Shown here piece by piece: positions 28,390 to 40,114 of a stretch of DNA of 40,381 nt. Source of the DNA: Acidiferrobacter sp. (GTDB taxonomy: Bacteria > Pseudomonadota > Gammaproteobacteria > Acidiferrobacterales > Acidiferrobacteraceae). The number at the start of each line of letters is the position of its first letter. Position 1 is the first letter of the stretch. The notes beneath the pieces were generated by a model that worked only from the letters and a program-made list of their open reading frames with translations, made no database searches and had not been told where the DNA came from. Position numbers and translations under genes: made by a program. Location of the stretch: assembly GCA_027449165.1 (NCBI GenBank), contig DAIDMD010000033.1:1-40381 (forward strand), written 5' to 3'.

Positions 28390-28716
28390 ATGAGCACGCC
28401 ATCCAAAGTGTCCCGCCGGAATTGGATCAAGGCCGTGGCAACGGCCGTCTCGGGCATAGCCGCGCTACCGCTCCTGGGCCGGACCGCCCGGGCCGCGCCC
28501 GCGAAAGTGACGAAGGCCATTGCCCATTACCAGGACCACCCCGACGGCCCCAAGATGTGCGGCCGGTGCCGATTCTTTATTCCGCCGGGGGGCGAGGCTG
28601 GACACGGCATGATGGGCGGCGCCATGGGCCCCGGCATGATGCACGAAGGACTCTGCCAGGTGGTCCAGGGGCATGTGAGCCCGCGAGGCTATTGCCTCCT
28701 GTATCAACCCATCTGA
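28390..28716 (+). CDS. High-potential iron-sulfur protein (HiPIP) with Met/His-rich insertion
   Basis: Tat-like leader SRRNWIKAVATAVSGIAALPLLGRTARA; AIAHYQDHPDGPKMCGRCRFFIPP...CQVVQGHVSPRGYCLLYQPI; GGAGG upstream of ATG. Confidence 0.87.
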   Translation: MSTPSKVSRRNWIKAVATAVSGIAALPLLGRTARAAPAKVTKAIAHYQDHPDGPKMCGRCRFFIPPGGEAGHGMMGGAMGPGMMHEGLCQVVQGHVSPRGYCLLYQPI

Positions 28717-29248
28717 GCTGGGTCGGCTAGAGGGGCCCGTTGGCAGCCGGGTCGGCGTTCGGGCGGGGCGGCAAGCCCATCGCAGTACGTAAGGTGAGGC
28801 TGCGCGAGGGTCTTAGGGTCTGAGCCGATCGCCCACAGCCATGACCCGCGACACGATCGGCCAGGCCGTGGTGCGCCTGGCCGCCTCGCGCGTGCGGGAA
28901 TCCGCGACGATCGCCCGATGAGGATCAGGCTAGGCCGGATCATGCCGATCCCGTCGGCGGCCCTTGGCGACAGGGAGCAGATGCGCGAGGACATCACGCA
29001 TAGCCGCCATGGACGCCGGAGGCGGTGGGCGGCCGGGGTGCGCGGGGCTTCGGCGATACCGCCGCCGCCCTGCGTTCTGGCTAAGGGCTACCGGGGCGGG
29101 GCGTTCTGGCGGATGGTGCGGTACGAGGTGTGCGGCGCCACAATGGGATCCGCGCCCACAGGTGGCCCTTAGGCCGCGGGCCTCCGACGGGCAAGGCCGC
29201 AGAGGGGGCCTTCGTGGCGGGGAGACGGCCTCCAGGGGGATCACGGTC

Positions 29249-29947
29249 ATGGATGCGGGTTCTTATGACGCTTGGTACGAAAGCCCGCGCGGGCGGTGGG
29301 TGGGCGCTGTCGAGTTTCGCCTTATTGCAGCCCGTCTAGAGGCTCGAACCGGGGAGACGCTGCTCGACGTCGGCTGCGGCACCGGCTGGTTCACACGGCG
29401 CTTCGCCGCGCAGGGGATGATCACCACCGGCCTCGATATCCGGAGCGACTGGTTGGCGTTCGCCCGCGCCAAGGGCGGCCCCGCGCAGCAATGGGTCGCC
29501 GGGGATGCGCAGGCGCTGCCGTTTGCCGACGAAAGTTTCGATGCGGTCGTGTCGGTGGCCGCCTTGTGCTTCATGGAAGACGAGCGCGAGGCGGTGGCCG
29601 AGATCGTGCGGGTCGCCCGGCGGCGCTTTGCCATCGGTTGGTTAAACCGCGCGAGCCTGCTCTACCGGCAGAAGGGGCGCGATGGGGGGCGCGGCGCCTA
29701 CCGCGGCGCCCGATGGCACGACGCGAAAGAGGTCAGGGCGCTCTTTTCGGATAGCTCGGTGCGGGATCTCAGCATCCGGTCTGCGGTATTCCTGCCGTCC
29801 GGCGGCCCCATGGCGCGGCTTGCCGAACATCTGCTCCCGGGCGCGCTGCCCTTGGGGGCCCTGATCGTGGCGACCGGAGAAAAACGCGCCGGAAAGGGCC
29901 TGCCGCCCTCACGGACGTCTGGCTGTCATCTAATCGGGGCGCGATAA
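29249..29947 (+). CDS. Class I SAM-dependent methyltransferase
   Basis: LLDVGCGTGWFTRRFAAQGMITTGLDIRSDWLAFARAKG...GDAQALPFADESFDAVVSVAALCFMED. Confidence 0.9.
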   Translation: MDAGSYDAWYESPRGRWVGAVEFRLIAARLEARTGETLLDVGCGTGWFTRRFAAQGMITTGLDIRSDWLAFARAKGGPAQQWVAGDAQALPFADESFDAVVSVAALCFMEDEREAVAEIVRVARRRFAIGWLNRASLLYRQKGRDGGRGAYRGARWHDAKEVRALFSDSSVRDLSIRSAVFLPSGGPMARLAEHLLPGALPLGALIVATGEKRAGKGLPPSRTSGCHLIGAR

Positions 29948-30230
29948 GGGTAGCATGACCTGCCGGAGGCAAGGCCCGCAACAGCGGCACACAGGCCGCC
30001 CGCCTCCTCATCAAAGCCGCAACCGCGGCTCGCTGACCCTCACGCCCCGGGACCCCGCCCCATACCCTTCCCCTAAGCCTCGAGTATCCCCGGCCGGGCG
30101 CAAGACCCGGCGCCGGCGGAAACGGATTGGCGCCCGCGTCTGGTGCAGCGGTCTTGGAAACTGCGGGCGACCCGCCGCCGCGGTCGCGCGCTGCCGTCTT
30201 CCGGAAACGGCCGCAATGTGACGCCCTGCT

Positions 30231-31385
30231 TCAGGCAGTCGCCGACCCCCGGCCGCGCTCGGCGTAACCGAGAAAGGCGCGGATCGGCCCGGCCTCGCGC
30301 AGGACGTCGGCGTAGCCCAGGGCCATGAGGCGGCGGCAGTAGCCGCGCTCGAACAACAGATAGCTCGCAAGGCCGGGGTCGGGTCGGCCTTGCCGGGCGA
30401 GCGCCCCCAGAAAAAACCGCAGGGCCCGCGGCAAGGTCTCGTAGTAGCCGGTCGCCACGGCCGCCAGATCCCGGCTCGGGCGCAGCGTAAAGCAGGCAAC
30501 CTCGGACAGGCCGGGGACACTCGAGCCGTGCCGGGCCAGCGCCCGCACCGTCTGGTTGACGCGCTCGAGCCGCTCGAGGTCGGCATCGAGGCCTTCCAGA
30601 AAGATGCTGTTTAGCACATGGGCCGCGACCCGCCCCAGGGACGGCGGCCCGGGAGTCCGGGCGGCCTGCGACACCGGACCCTGCGCGGCGATCACGAAGA
30701 GCCGGCGCGCCCCGAGATGCAGGGCGGCACTCAAAGGCGCGGTCTGGCGCATCGAGCCGTCCCCATAATAATCGCCATCCACGACCACCGGCTCGAATAC
30801 GAAGGGGATGGCCGAGGAGGCGAGCAGGTGGGCCGCCGAGAGCCGAGTGGCAACCCCCAGGCGGTCGGCCCGGGTCCACGGCGTCTGCCCGGGAGCCCCT
30901 TCGAAAAAGGTCACCGACCGGCCGGTCGTATAGGAGAAGGTGGTCACGCACGCAGCATGCAGCGAGCGCGCGGCGATATGCGCCCCGATCCGGGCGAAGG
31001 GCAGCTGGGTCACGAGCAGCTCTTCCAGGGGCCCGCGATCCAGGAGCGCAAGCGGCGGCATACGGCCCAGGCGCCCCAATGTGAGCCCGAGGAGCCACCG
31101 GGACGCCGTGGCGGCGAGCGTCCCCCAGTCGGCGACGAACACCTGATCCACGCTGAAGCGGCCCCACATGCGCGTCAGACGCCCCACGCCCTCGCGCAGG
31201 GAGTCGGCGTGCGCGGCGAGGACCATGCCGTTTATGGCGCCGGCCGAGGTCCCGCAGTAGATCCGGAAGGGATTGGGCGCGTGGCGCGGCAGGAGCCGGG
31301 CGATGGCGCGCAAGGCCCCGACCTGATAGGCGGCGTGGGCGCCGCCCCCCGACATGACGAGCGCCAGTTTCGATTCGGTGTCCAC
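30231..31385 (-). CDS. Patatin-like phospholipase
   Basis: LALVMSGGGAHAAYQVGALRAIARLL, GTSAGAINGMVLA, VVDGDYYGDGS. Confidence 0.92.
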   Translation of the reverse strand: MDTESKLALVMSGGGAHAAYQVGALRAIARLLPRHAPNPFRIYCGTSAGAINGMVLAAHADSLREGVGRLTRMWGRFSVDQVFVADWGTLAATASRWLLGLTLGRLGRMPPLALLDRGPLEELLVTQLPFARIGAHIAARSLHAACVTTFSYTTGRSVTFFEGAPGQTPWTRADRLGVATRLSAAHLLASSAIPFVFEPVVVDGDYYGDGSMRQTAPLSAALHLGARRLFVIAAQGPVSQAARTPGPPSLGRVAAHVLNSIFLEGLDADLERLERVNQTVRALARHGSSVPGLSEVACFTLRPSRDLAAVATGYYETLPRALRFFLGALARQGRPDPGLASYLLFERGYCRRLMALGYADVLREAGPIRAFLGYAERGRGSATA

Positions 31386-31482
31386 AAGAGAAAAGTGTAG
31401 CCGCCCAAAACCCGGCGGCCACCGGGGGACGCCCCAAATCCGCGCCCGGACCGGAGCCCCCGGGGCCTTATGGGCGCCGGGC

Positions 31483-32922
31483 CTAAGGGGCCAGGAGCCG
31501 CCTCAAGATCTCGTTGACCTTGGCGGGGTTGGCCTTGCCGCGGCTTGCTTTCATGGTCTGGCCCACGAAAAAGGTGAACACCTTCTCTTCGCCGGCCCGA
31601 TACTGGGCGAGCTGCTTGGGGTTGGCCGCGATCACCTGCCTCACCACCTCCTCGATCGCGGAATCGTCGGAGATCTGGCGCAGGCCGCGCGCGGCGATGA
31701 CCGCATCGGCATCGCCTTCGCCGGCCCACATGGCCTCGAAGACGTCCTTGGCCGCCTTCCCGGACACCGTGCCGTCGGCGACACGGCGCACAAGGCCCGC
31801 CAGGGCCTGCGCCGTCACCCGCGCCCCGCCGATGTCGAGGCCGTCCTCGTTCAGGCGGGCGGCGAGCTCGCCCGTCACCCAGTTGGCGACGAGTTTGGGC
31901 TCGGCGCCCGCCGCCTGGACCGCATCCTCGTAATACCGGGCCAGCTCGCGACTGGCGGTCAGGACCCCGGCGTCGTAGGCCGACAGGCCGTACTGGTCGC
32001 AGAACCGCCGGCGCTTGGCGTCCGGCAGCTCGGGCATCGCGGCCTTCACCTCGGCGAGGAGATCCTCGGTGAGGACGAGCGTCGGCAGATCGGGATCGGG
32101 GAAATACCGGTAATCGTTGGCCTCTTCCTTGCTGCGCATCGAGCGCGTCTCGTCGCGCACCGAATCATAGAGCCGGGTCTCCTGGCGTACCTGCCCGCCC
32201 GAAGACAGCAGGGCGATCTGGCGGCGCACCTCGTAATCGATGGCCCGTTCCACGAACCGGAAGGAGTTGATGTTCTTGATCTCGGCGCGTGTGCCAAGCC
32301 GGGTCTCGCCCAGCGGGCGGACCGAGACGTTGGCGTCGCAGCGGAACGAACCCTCCTGCATATTGCCGTCGCAGATATCGAGATAGCGAACCAGGGTATG
32401 GAGGGTCTTCAGGTAGGCCACCGCCTCGGCCGCCGAGCGCATGTCCGGCTCGGAGACGATCTCCAGAAGCGGCGTGCCGGCCCGATTGAGGTCGATCCCG
32501 GTGAAGCCGCCCAGATCCTCGTGCAGCGACTTCCCGGCGTCCTCCTCCAGGTGCGCCCGGGTGATGCCCACGACCTTCTCGCCAGCCGCAGTCGCGATCA
32601 CGAGCCGCCCGCGCTCGACGATCGGGTGCTCGTACTGGCTGATCTGATAGCCCTTGGGCAGGTCGGGATAAAAATAATTCTTGCGCGCGAAGACCGAGCG
32701 CCTATGTACGGTTGCCCCGACGGCGAGCCCGAACCGCGCGGCCATGCGCACCGCCTCGCCGTTCAAGACCGGCAGGACCCCGGGGAACGCGGCGTCCACG
32801 ACATTGGCCTGGGTGTTGGGCGCGGCGCCATACGCGGTCGGCGCCCCGGAAAAGATCTTGCTCCTCGTCTTCAGCTGGGCGTGCACCTCGAGACCGATGA
32901 CCGTTTCCCACTCCACGGTCAC
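31483..32922 (-). CDS. gatB: Asp-tRNA(Asn)/Glu-tRNA(Gln) amidotransferase subunit B
   Basis: [50 protein letters not shown]...[18 protein letters not shown]. Confidence 0.97.
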   Translation of the reverse strand: MTVEWETVIGLEVHAQLKTRSKIFSGAPTAYGAAPNTQANVVDAAFPGVLPVLNGEAVRMAARFGLAVGATVHRRSVFARKNYFYPDLPKGYQISQYEHPIVERGRLVIATAAGEKVVGITRAHLEEDAGKSLHEDLGGFTGIDLNRAGTPLLEIVSEPDMRSAAEAVAYLKTLHTLVRYLDICDGNMQEGSFRCDANVSVRPLGETRLGTRAEIKNINSFRFVERAIDYEVRRQIALLSSGGQVRQETRLYDSVRDETRSMRSKEEANDYRYFPDPDLPTLVLTEDLLAEVKAAMPELPDAKRRRFCDQYGLSAYDAGVLTASRELARYYEDAVQAAGAEPKLVANWVTGELAARLNEDGLDIGGARVTAQALAGLVRRVADGTVSGKAAKDVFEAMWAGEGDADAVIAARGLRQISDDSAIEEVVRQVIAANPKQLAQYRAGEEKVFTFFVGQTMKASRGKANPAKVNEILRRLLAP

Positions 32923-32925
32923 CCC

Positions 32926-34371
32926 CTAAAGCCCGGCCGGCACGCGGGCGTGCCAGTCGGTGGCCTGTTGGAACCTGTGCGCCACGTTCAGCAGGCGCGC
33001 CTCGTCCAGATAGCGGCCTATGAGCTGCAGGCCGACCGGCAGACCGCCGGCAAACCCGGCGGGCAACGAAAGCGCCGGCAGTCCCGCGAGGTTGACCGGG
33101 ATGGTGAAGATATCGTTTAGGTACATCGACACGGGATCGGTGTTCTTGGCCCCCAGGGCGAAGGCGGTGGATGGCGAGGCCGGGCCGGCCAGGACGTCGC
33201 ACTGCGTGAAGGCGCGGGCGAAATCGTCGGCGATGAGCCGCCTGAGCTTCAGGGCCTTCACATAATAGGCGTCGTAATAGCCGGCCGACAGCGCGTAGGT
33301 CCCTATCATGATACGCCGCTTGACCTCCGGCCCGAACCCCTGGCTGCGGGTCTTCTTGTACATATCCTCGAGATCCTGGTAATCGGGGGCCCGAAACCCG
33401 TAGCGCACACCGTCGTAGCGCGCGAGATTCGAGGAGGCCTCGGCGGGCGCCAGCACATAGTAGCAGGGCACCGCGTGGGCGCTGTTCGGGAGACTCACGT
33501 CAACGAGGCGCGCGCCCAGGCGCTCGTATTCCCGCAAGGCCTCGCGCAAGGCGTCCAAGACCCCGGGCTCGACCCCCTCGGCGAAGTGCTCCTTGACCAC
33601 GCCGATCCGCAGGCCCTTCAGATCTTTCCCGAGCCCCGCCGCGTAGTCCGGGACCGGGACATCGAGCGAGGTCGCGTCGCGCTCGTCGAAGCCGGCCATC
33701 GCCGACAGCAGATGGGCGCAGTCCTCGGCGGTCTGGGCCATGGGGCCGGCCTGGTCGAGCGAGGACGCGAAGGCGATCAGGCCATACCGCGACACCCGGC
33801 CGTAGCTGGGCTTCAGGCCGGTAATGCCGCACAGGGCGGCCGGCTGGCGGATGGACCCGCCGGTATCGGTCCCGGTGGCCGCCGGGACCAGCCGCGCCGC
33901 GACCGCCGCCGCCGACCCCCCGGAGCTGCCGCCGGGCACGCGATCGCGGTCCCAGGGATTGCGGACCGGCCCGAAGTACGAGGTTTCGTTGGACGAACCC
34001 ATGGCGAACTCGTCCATGTTGGTCTTGCCGACCATGACGCAGCCGGCCGCCTTCATCTTGCCGACGACGGTCGCATCGTACGGCGGCACGAAGTCGGCGA
34101 GCATGCGCGAGCCGCAGGTCGTCTTGACGCCCGCGGTGCAGAAGATGTCCTTATGGGCGATCGGCACGCCCGCGAGAACCCCCCCGGCCCCGGCCCGCCG
34201 GGCCCGGTCGGCGGCGTCGGCGTCCCGCCGCGCGGCCTCCGGGTCGACGGTGACAAAGGCGTTCAGCGGCGCCTGGGCGGCGATGCGCGCCAGGGCGTCA
34301 TCCACGAGCTCGCGGCTGGAACAGCGGCCTGCGGCGAGATCCTCGGCAATCTTCGTGATCGTGGGCGTCAA
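32926..34371 (-). CDS. gatA: Asp-tRNA(Asn)/Glu-tRNA(Gln) amidotransferase subunit A
   Basis: [25 protein letters not shown]...[47 protein letters not shown]. Confidence 0.97.
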   Translation of the reverse strand: MTPTITKIAEDLAAGRCSSRELVDDALARIAAQAPLNAFVTVDPEAARRDADAADRARRAGAGGVLAGVPIAHKDIFCTAGVKTTCGSRMLADFVPPYDATVVGKMKAAGCVMVGKTNMDEFAMGSSNETSYFGPVRNPWDRDRVPGGSSGGSAAAVAARLVPAATGTDTGGSIRQPAALCGITGLKPSYGRVSRYGLIAFASSLDQAGPMAQTAEDCAHLLSAMAGFDERDATSLDVPVPDYAAGLGKDLKGLRIGVVKEHFAEGVEPGVLDALREALREYERLGARLVDVSLPNSAHAVPCYYVLAPAEASSNLARYDGVRYGFRAPDYQDLEDMYKKTRSQGFGPEVKRRIMIGTYALSAGYYDAYYVKALKLRRLIADDFARAFTQCDVLAGPASPSTAFALGAKNTDPVSMYLNDIFTIPVNLAGLPALSLPAGFAGGLPVGLQLIGRYLDEARLLNVAHRFQQATDWHARVPAGL

Positions 34372-34448
34372 AAGAGGAATCCTTGAGGGTGGTCCTTAAT
34401 GGCTGGCGTTCCGAAAATGAGGGGCCGGCTCAGACGGCCCGCCTCCCG

Positions 34449-34766
34449 TCACTCGATGACCTTGGGCACGAGATAGAGCCCGTCGCGGGTCTTGGGGGCC
34501 ACCGCCAGCAGCCGGTCGCGATCGATCTCGTTGCCGACCGCGTCGTCCCGGAGCCTCAACCCCGCCTCGTCCGGGTGGGTCATGGGCTCCACCCCGTCGG
34601 TCGGGACGGCGTTCATCTGCGAGACGAGGTCGAGTATCCGGGACAGATCCTGCGCGTAGGCATCCCGCTCCGGCCCGCTCAGGCCCAACCGGGCCAGATG
34701 CGCCACTTTTTCGATATCTTCCGCGTTCAAGGACGTCAACCCATGTGGCACGTTGATCCGTTGCAC
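34449..34766 (-). CDS. gatC: Asp-tRNA(Asn)/Glu-tRNA(Gln) amidotransferase subunit C
   Basis: LNAEDIEKVAHLARLGLSGPERDAYAQDLSRILDLVSQMNAVPTDGVEPMTHP. Start may be slightly downstream. Confidence 0.94.
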   Translation of the reverse strand: MQRINVPHGLTSLNAEDIEKVAHLARLGLSGPERDAYAQDLSRILDLVSQMNAVPTDGVEPMTHPDEAGLRLRDDAVGNEIDRDRLLAVAPKTRDGLYLVPKVIE

Positions 34767-34829
34767 GCTACCACATTTCGGTCCCTTGTTGAACCCGCGG
34801 GGGCCGGTTGATACAGTAGCGCGCTTTGA

Positions 34830-35909
<1,080 letters not shown>

Positions 35910-35969
35910 CATCCGCCTGGGCGCCGCCGACACCGGCGGCCGCCTGGTTGCGACACTAGTGGTAAGCGC

Positions 35970-36833
35970 ATGGGCACATTTCTCGGCTGGTCTATCAAGC
36001 GGCCGTCCAATCTTACGAAACTGATCCTGACGGCCGCCGCATCCGTGGCCCTCATGGTGGCCGACGCGCACCACAACGGGGAGGTGCGCGCGGTGCGCGG
36101 GACCATCCTGCGCGCGGATCACCCCCTCCAGGAGCTGGCGGCCCTCCCGTCCTCGCTGGTCCGCGACGCCCAGAGAGACCTGCGCCTGAACGCGCGCCTG
36201 CGCCGCGAGAACGCGCGGCTCAGGGCCCGCGCGCGGCGCCTGGAGGTCAAGGCCTCGCGACTGGCCGCCCTGCGCCTCGAGGTCGCCCACCTGACGGCCC
36301 TGCTCCACGGATCCTCCGTCCCTGGCTACCGCGCCGGTCTCGCGCGCATCCTGGACGTGAGCTCCGGACCCTTCTCGCGGCGGCTTACCCTGAACGAGGG
36401 GCGCAACGATCGCGTGTTCGTCGGGCAGGCCGTGGTCGACGTTCACGGCATCGTGGGCCAGGTAGTATCGGTGAACCGCGACACGAGCAAGGTCATGGTC
36501 GTAACCGACCCCGACAGCGGCGTACCGGTCGTCTCCGAGCGCAACGGCCTGCGCGCCATCGTCTTCGGCACGGGCTCGCCCGACAGCCTGAAGATCCCCT
36601 ACCTGACGGTGACCGCGGACATCCGGACCGGCGACGTTTTTGCAAGCTCGGGGCTCGGCGGTGTCTACCCGCCGGGCTACCCCGTCGCGCGCGTGACCTC
36701 GGTCACGAGCAACCCCAATCTCGCCTTCCTCAAGATTCGTGCGGTTCCGCTCGCGCGCCTGGCCTACCATACGCACGTCCTGCTCTTGTGGCCGCGCAAA
36801 CGCCCGGAGCCGCACGGGGCCGGCCATGGATAA
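35970..36833 (+). CDS. mreC: Rod shape-determining protein MreC
   Basis: Position after mreB; coiled coil then ARILDVSSGPFSRRLTLNEGRNDRVFVGQAVVDVHGIVGQV. Confidence 0.95.
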   Translation: MGTFLGWSIKRPSNLTKLILTAAASVALMVADAHHNGEVRAVRGTILRADHPLQELAALPSSLVRDAQRDLRLNARLRRENARLRARARRLEVKASRLAALRLEVAHLTALLHGSSVPGYRAGLARILDVSSGPFSRRLTLNEGRNDRVFVGQAVVDVHGIVGQVVSVNRDTSKVMVVTDPDSGVPVVSERNGLRAIVFGTGSPDSLKIPYLTVTADIRTGDVFASSGLGGVYPPGYPVARVTSVTSNPNLAFLKIRAVPLARLAYHTHVLLLWPRKRPEPHGAGHG

Positions 36834-37317
36834 CCCGCTGACCCTGAAACAGCGCGCGATCATACTGGCGAGCTTCGTCGCGGCCATGATACTGGCTATA
36901 GTCCCGCTCCCCGGGTCCCTGCAACTGTTGCGGCCCGACTGGGTCGCCCTGGTGCTGGTCTACTGGTGCATGGCGGTGCCCGAGCGCATAGGCATCGGGA
37001 GCGGCTGGGTCGTGGGCCTTTTTCTGGACGTGCTCTACGGTTCGCTTCTCGGGGAACAGGCGCTGGCCAAGGCGCTGCTCGCCTACCTCACCCTGCGCTT
37101 CACGTTGCGGCTGCGCGTGTTCCCGCGCTGGCAACAGGCGCTCGCGGTCGGAACTTTGGTCGCTCTGAGTGACCTTATACTCATCATGATCAAATCGCTG
37201 GTCCGCGGGGCCCCGCCCCTTTGGAGCGACACGGCCCCCATGATCGCCAACGTGATCGTCTGGCCGTTTTTGTTCGCCGTACTCCGGGAGGTGCGCCGGC
37301 GCGCCAAGATCAGCTGA
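36826..37317 (+). CDS. mreD: Rod shape-determining protein MreD
   Basis: Hydrophobic: LQLLRPDWVALVLVYWCMAVPERIGIGSGWVVGLFLDVLYGSLLGEQALAKALLAYL. Confidence 0.93.
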   Translation: MDNPLTLKQRAIILASFVAAMILAIVPLPGSLQLLRPDWVALVLVYWCMAVPERIGIGSGWVVGLFLDVLYGSLLGEQALAKALLAYLTLRFTLRLRVFPRWQQALAVGTLVALSDLILIMIKSLVRGAPPLWSDTAPMIANVIVWPFLFAVLREVRRRAKIS

Positions 37318-37321
37318 AACC

Positions 37322-39202
37322 ATGCGCTACATCCCCCTCAAAAACGACTCCCAGGAAATGCGGCTGTTCGAGTCGCGTATCGTGATCGCCGTAATCCTCG
37401 GGACCTTGCTCGTTCTGGGTCTGGTCGCGCGCCTCGGCTACCTGCAGATCGTCAAGCACCGCTATTATGCGACGCTCGCCCAAAACAATCGGGTGAGTCC
37501 GGTGCCGATCCCTCCGGCCCGCGGCCTCATCCTCGATCGCAACGGCGTCGTCCTCGCCGACGACTTTCCGGTCTTCACGCTTCAAGTGACCCCCGACCGC
37601 GTCCCGAACATGAAACGGCTGCTCGCCAAGCTGCGGCCGCTCGTCGCCCTGAACGCACAGGACATGCACAACTTCCGCAGGCGCCTTGCCCAACACAAGC
37701 CATTCCAGGACGTCACGCTGCGGGCGCACTTAAGCGAGGCCGAGGCCGCGCGCGTGGCCGTGAACCTCACGCGGCTCCAAGGCGCGACGCTGCATGCGCG
37801 GCTGCGCCGCTACTACCCCCTTGGCGGACTCGCGACCGCCGCGATAGGCTACGTAAGCCGCATCACCCAGGGCGAGCTGCAAGGGCGCAAGGCCGAACGC
37901 TATTTCGGCTATCGCCACATCGGTCAACTGGGGGTGGAAAAGAGCTACCAAAAGGAGTTGATGGGACGGATCGGATTCAAGGACGTCGAGATGGATGCCG
38001 AGGGGCGGGCGGTCAAGGTCCTAAAGCGCATACTGCCGCACGCCGGCCACAACCTGTATCTGAACATAGACGCCCAGATGCAGGCGATCGGGGAACAGAT
38101 GCTCGGCCAACGGCCGGGCAGCGTGGTCGCCCTCGACCCCCGGACCGGTGCGGTCCTGACGCTTATCAGCAGCCCCATTTACGACCCCAACCCCTTTGTC
38201 AACGGCATCCGCGAAAAGGCCTACCGGGCGCTCGCCACCAACCCCGACGGCCCGCTCGACAACCGCGCGATCAACGGCCTCTACCCCCCGGGCTCCACCA
38301 TCAAGCCCTTCTACGCCTACGCGGCCCTGCAGACGCGCTGGTTCCATCCGCACCGACGCATCATGTGTCCCGGCTACTATCACCTGCCCCATAGCACGCA
38401 CCTCTTTCATTGCTGGAAACCGCTCGGCATGGGGCGCGTGGACCTGAAGAAAGCCATAGAGGAGTCCTGCGACGTATACTTCTACCGGCTGGCGTTCAAG
38501 CAAGGTATCGACCGCATGACCCGCTATCTCGGCTACTTCGGTTTCGGACACAAGACCGGCATCGACCTCCCCGGCGAATTTCGCGGACTCGTGCCGACCA
38601 AGGCGTGGATCAAGACGAGCGGAAGGCCTTGGTACCCCGGGCAGACGATCATCACCGGCATAGGCCAGGGCCCCCTGCTGGTCACGCCCTTGCAGCTCGC
38701 CGACGCGGTGGCCGCCATCGCCAACCATGGGATCCGCATGCGCCCGGAGGTGGTGCGCGGGATCGTGAACCCGGTCACCCACCACGTGCGCTACCTGAAA
38801 CCGCATGCCTATCCGGCCCTGCCGCGGCGCCGCAAGAACAGTCTGAAGCGGTTGATTCGGGACATGACACAGGTAGTCGAAGGGCCGCACGGGACGGCGC
38901 GGGGCATCGCCTACGACCTCCCGTACAAGGTCGCCGGCAAGACCGGGACCGCCCAGCTCTGGAACGTCGTGCCCGGCTACAAGGGCAAGCACATCCGCTC
39001 CGATGCCCTGTTCATCGCCTTTGCGCCCGCAAACCACCCGCGCATCGCGATCGCGGTGGTCGTGGAGCACGCCGGCTTCGGGGCGCTGGCCGCGGCGCCG
39101 ATCGCGCGCGCCCTCATGAACTTCTACCTCCTGGGCCACGTCCATGTGCGGCCGCAGAACCAGTCGCGGCCGCAGATCGCGCTGGCAAGGACTACGCCGT
39201 GA
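37322..39202 (+). CDS. mrdA: Penicillin-binding protein 2
   Basis: RGLILDRNGVVLADDFPVF; YPPGSTIKPFYAYAAL (SxxK), KTGTAQLW (KTG). Confidence 0.96.
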   Translation: MRYIPLKNDSQEMRLFESRIVIAVILGTLLVLGLVARLGYLQIVKHRYYATLAQNNRVSPVPIPPARGLILDRNGVVLADDFPVFTLQVTPDRVPNMKRLLAKLRPLVALNAQDMHNFRRRLAQHKPFQDVTLRAHLSEAEAARVAVNLTRLQGATLHARLRRYYPLGGLATAAIGYVSRITQGELQGRKAERYFGYRHIGQLGVEKSYQKELMGRIGFKDVEMDAEGRAVKVLKRILPHAGHNLYLNIDAQMQAIGEQMLGQRPGSVVALDPRTGAVLTLISSPIYDPNPFVNGIREKAYRALATNPDGPLDNRAINGLYPPGSTIKPFYAYAALQTRWFHPHRRIMCPGYYHLPHSTHLFHCWKPLGMGRVDLKKAIEESCDVYFYRLAFKQGIDRMTRYLGYFGFGHKTGIDLPGEFRGLVPTKAWIKTSGRPWYPGQTIITGIGQGPLLVTPLQLADAVAAIANHGIRMRPEVVRGIVNPVTHHVRYLKPHAYPALPRRRKNSLKRLIRDMTQVVEGPHGTARGIAYDLPYKVAGKTGTAQLWNVVPGYKGKHIRSDALFIAFAPANHPRIAIAVVVEHAGFGALAAAPIARALMNFYLLGHVHVRPQNQSRPQIALARTTP

Positions 39203-39765
39203 CCCTCTTCGAGCGCTGGCACCTCGACAAACCGCTTTTTGGCGCCCTTGCGCTGCTGGCCGCCATAAGTCTCGTCGTTCTCTACAGCGCGAGCGGCGAA
39301 AGCCTGCACTTTGCGCTGGACGACGCCATACGCCTCCTGATCGGGTTTGCGATCATGATCGGCGTGGCCCAGATCCCCCCCGAGACCTACCAGCGCTGGT
39401 CGGTACCGGCCTTCACCCTCGGCGTATTGGGGCTCGCCGGGGTTTTGGCGATCGGGGTCGTGCGGTTCGGGGCCCGCCGGTGGATCGCCCTGGGACCCCT
39501 GTCGATCCAGCCGTCGGAATTCATGAAGCTTCTCGTGCCCATGGCCCTGTCGTGGTACTTCTCCCGCAGCCACCTTCCGCCGCGCCTCGGGCGCCTCGCG
39601 GGGGCCGCCCTTATCCTGCTCGTGCCCGTGCTCCTGATCGCCAAGGAGCCGGACCTCGGGACCGCGCTTGTCGTGCTGCTCGCCGGCACCATCGTCCTGT
39701 TCCTGGCGGGGATCGGCTGGCGGACGATCCTTTCGGTCGGGCTAACGGCAACTCCCATTCCGTAA
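39199..39765 (+). pseudogene. rodA: RodA, truncated at a junction after ~180 aa
   Basis: RWHLDKPLFGALALLAAISLVVLYSASGE...GARRWIALGPLSIQPSEFMKLLVPMALSWYF...LLIAKEPDLGTALVVLLAGTIVLFLAGIGWRTILSVGL, then non-RodA residues and a stop. The C-terminal half is missing. Confidence 0.88.
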
Positions 39766-40114
39766 TGAGCCGATCGGCCAACTCCGGGTTCCATGTGGGG
39801 TAAAAAGATGCGGTATATTGGATCAGCTCCGCTACACGCATCCATGGATATAATTGAATAACCTGCGGGACATACCCCAGACGGGCCTTTGCTCCGGCGG
39901 AAAGTGACCATGCGGATTCACCCAGAAGTTGACATTCGCCTGATGTGGGACGCAGCAATCCCAGGGCACATTTAATGAGAGTGGTTTTTCCCGCACCGTT
40001 CGCCCCCAGAAGCCCCACAGTGGCTCCGACCGGAATTTCCATATCCACGCCGCGCAGAGCGTCTTTCAGGCCAAAGGTTTTGGTCAAATTCTTAATGCTG
40101 ATGACGTTGGTCAT
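39745..40114 (-). pseudogene. ABC transporter ATP-binding protein, 3' truncated (YtrB-like)
   Basis: MTNVISIKNLTKTFGLKDALRGVDMEIPVGATVGLLGANGAGKTTLIKCALGLLRPTSGE...YPTWNPELADRLITEWELPL, after which the frame enters rodA antisense. Signature and Walker B motifs are missing. Confidence 0.87.

Noticed and set aside
31354-33120. 588-aa plus-strand ORF
   Set aside because: Antisense shadow of gatB and patatin upstream region; gatB is unambiguous.
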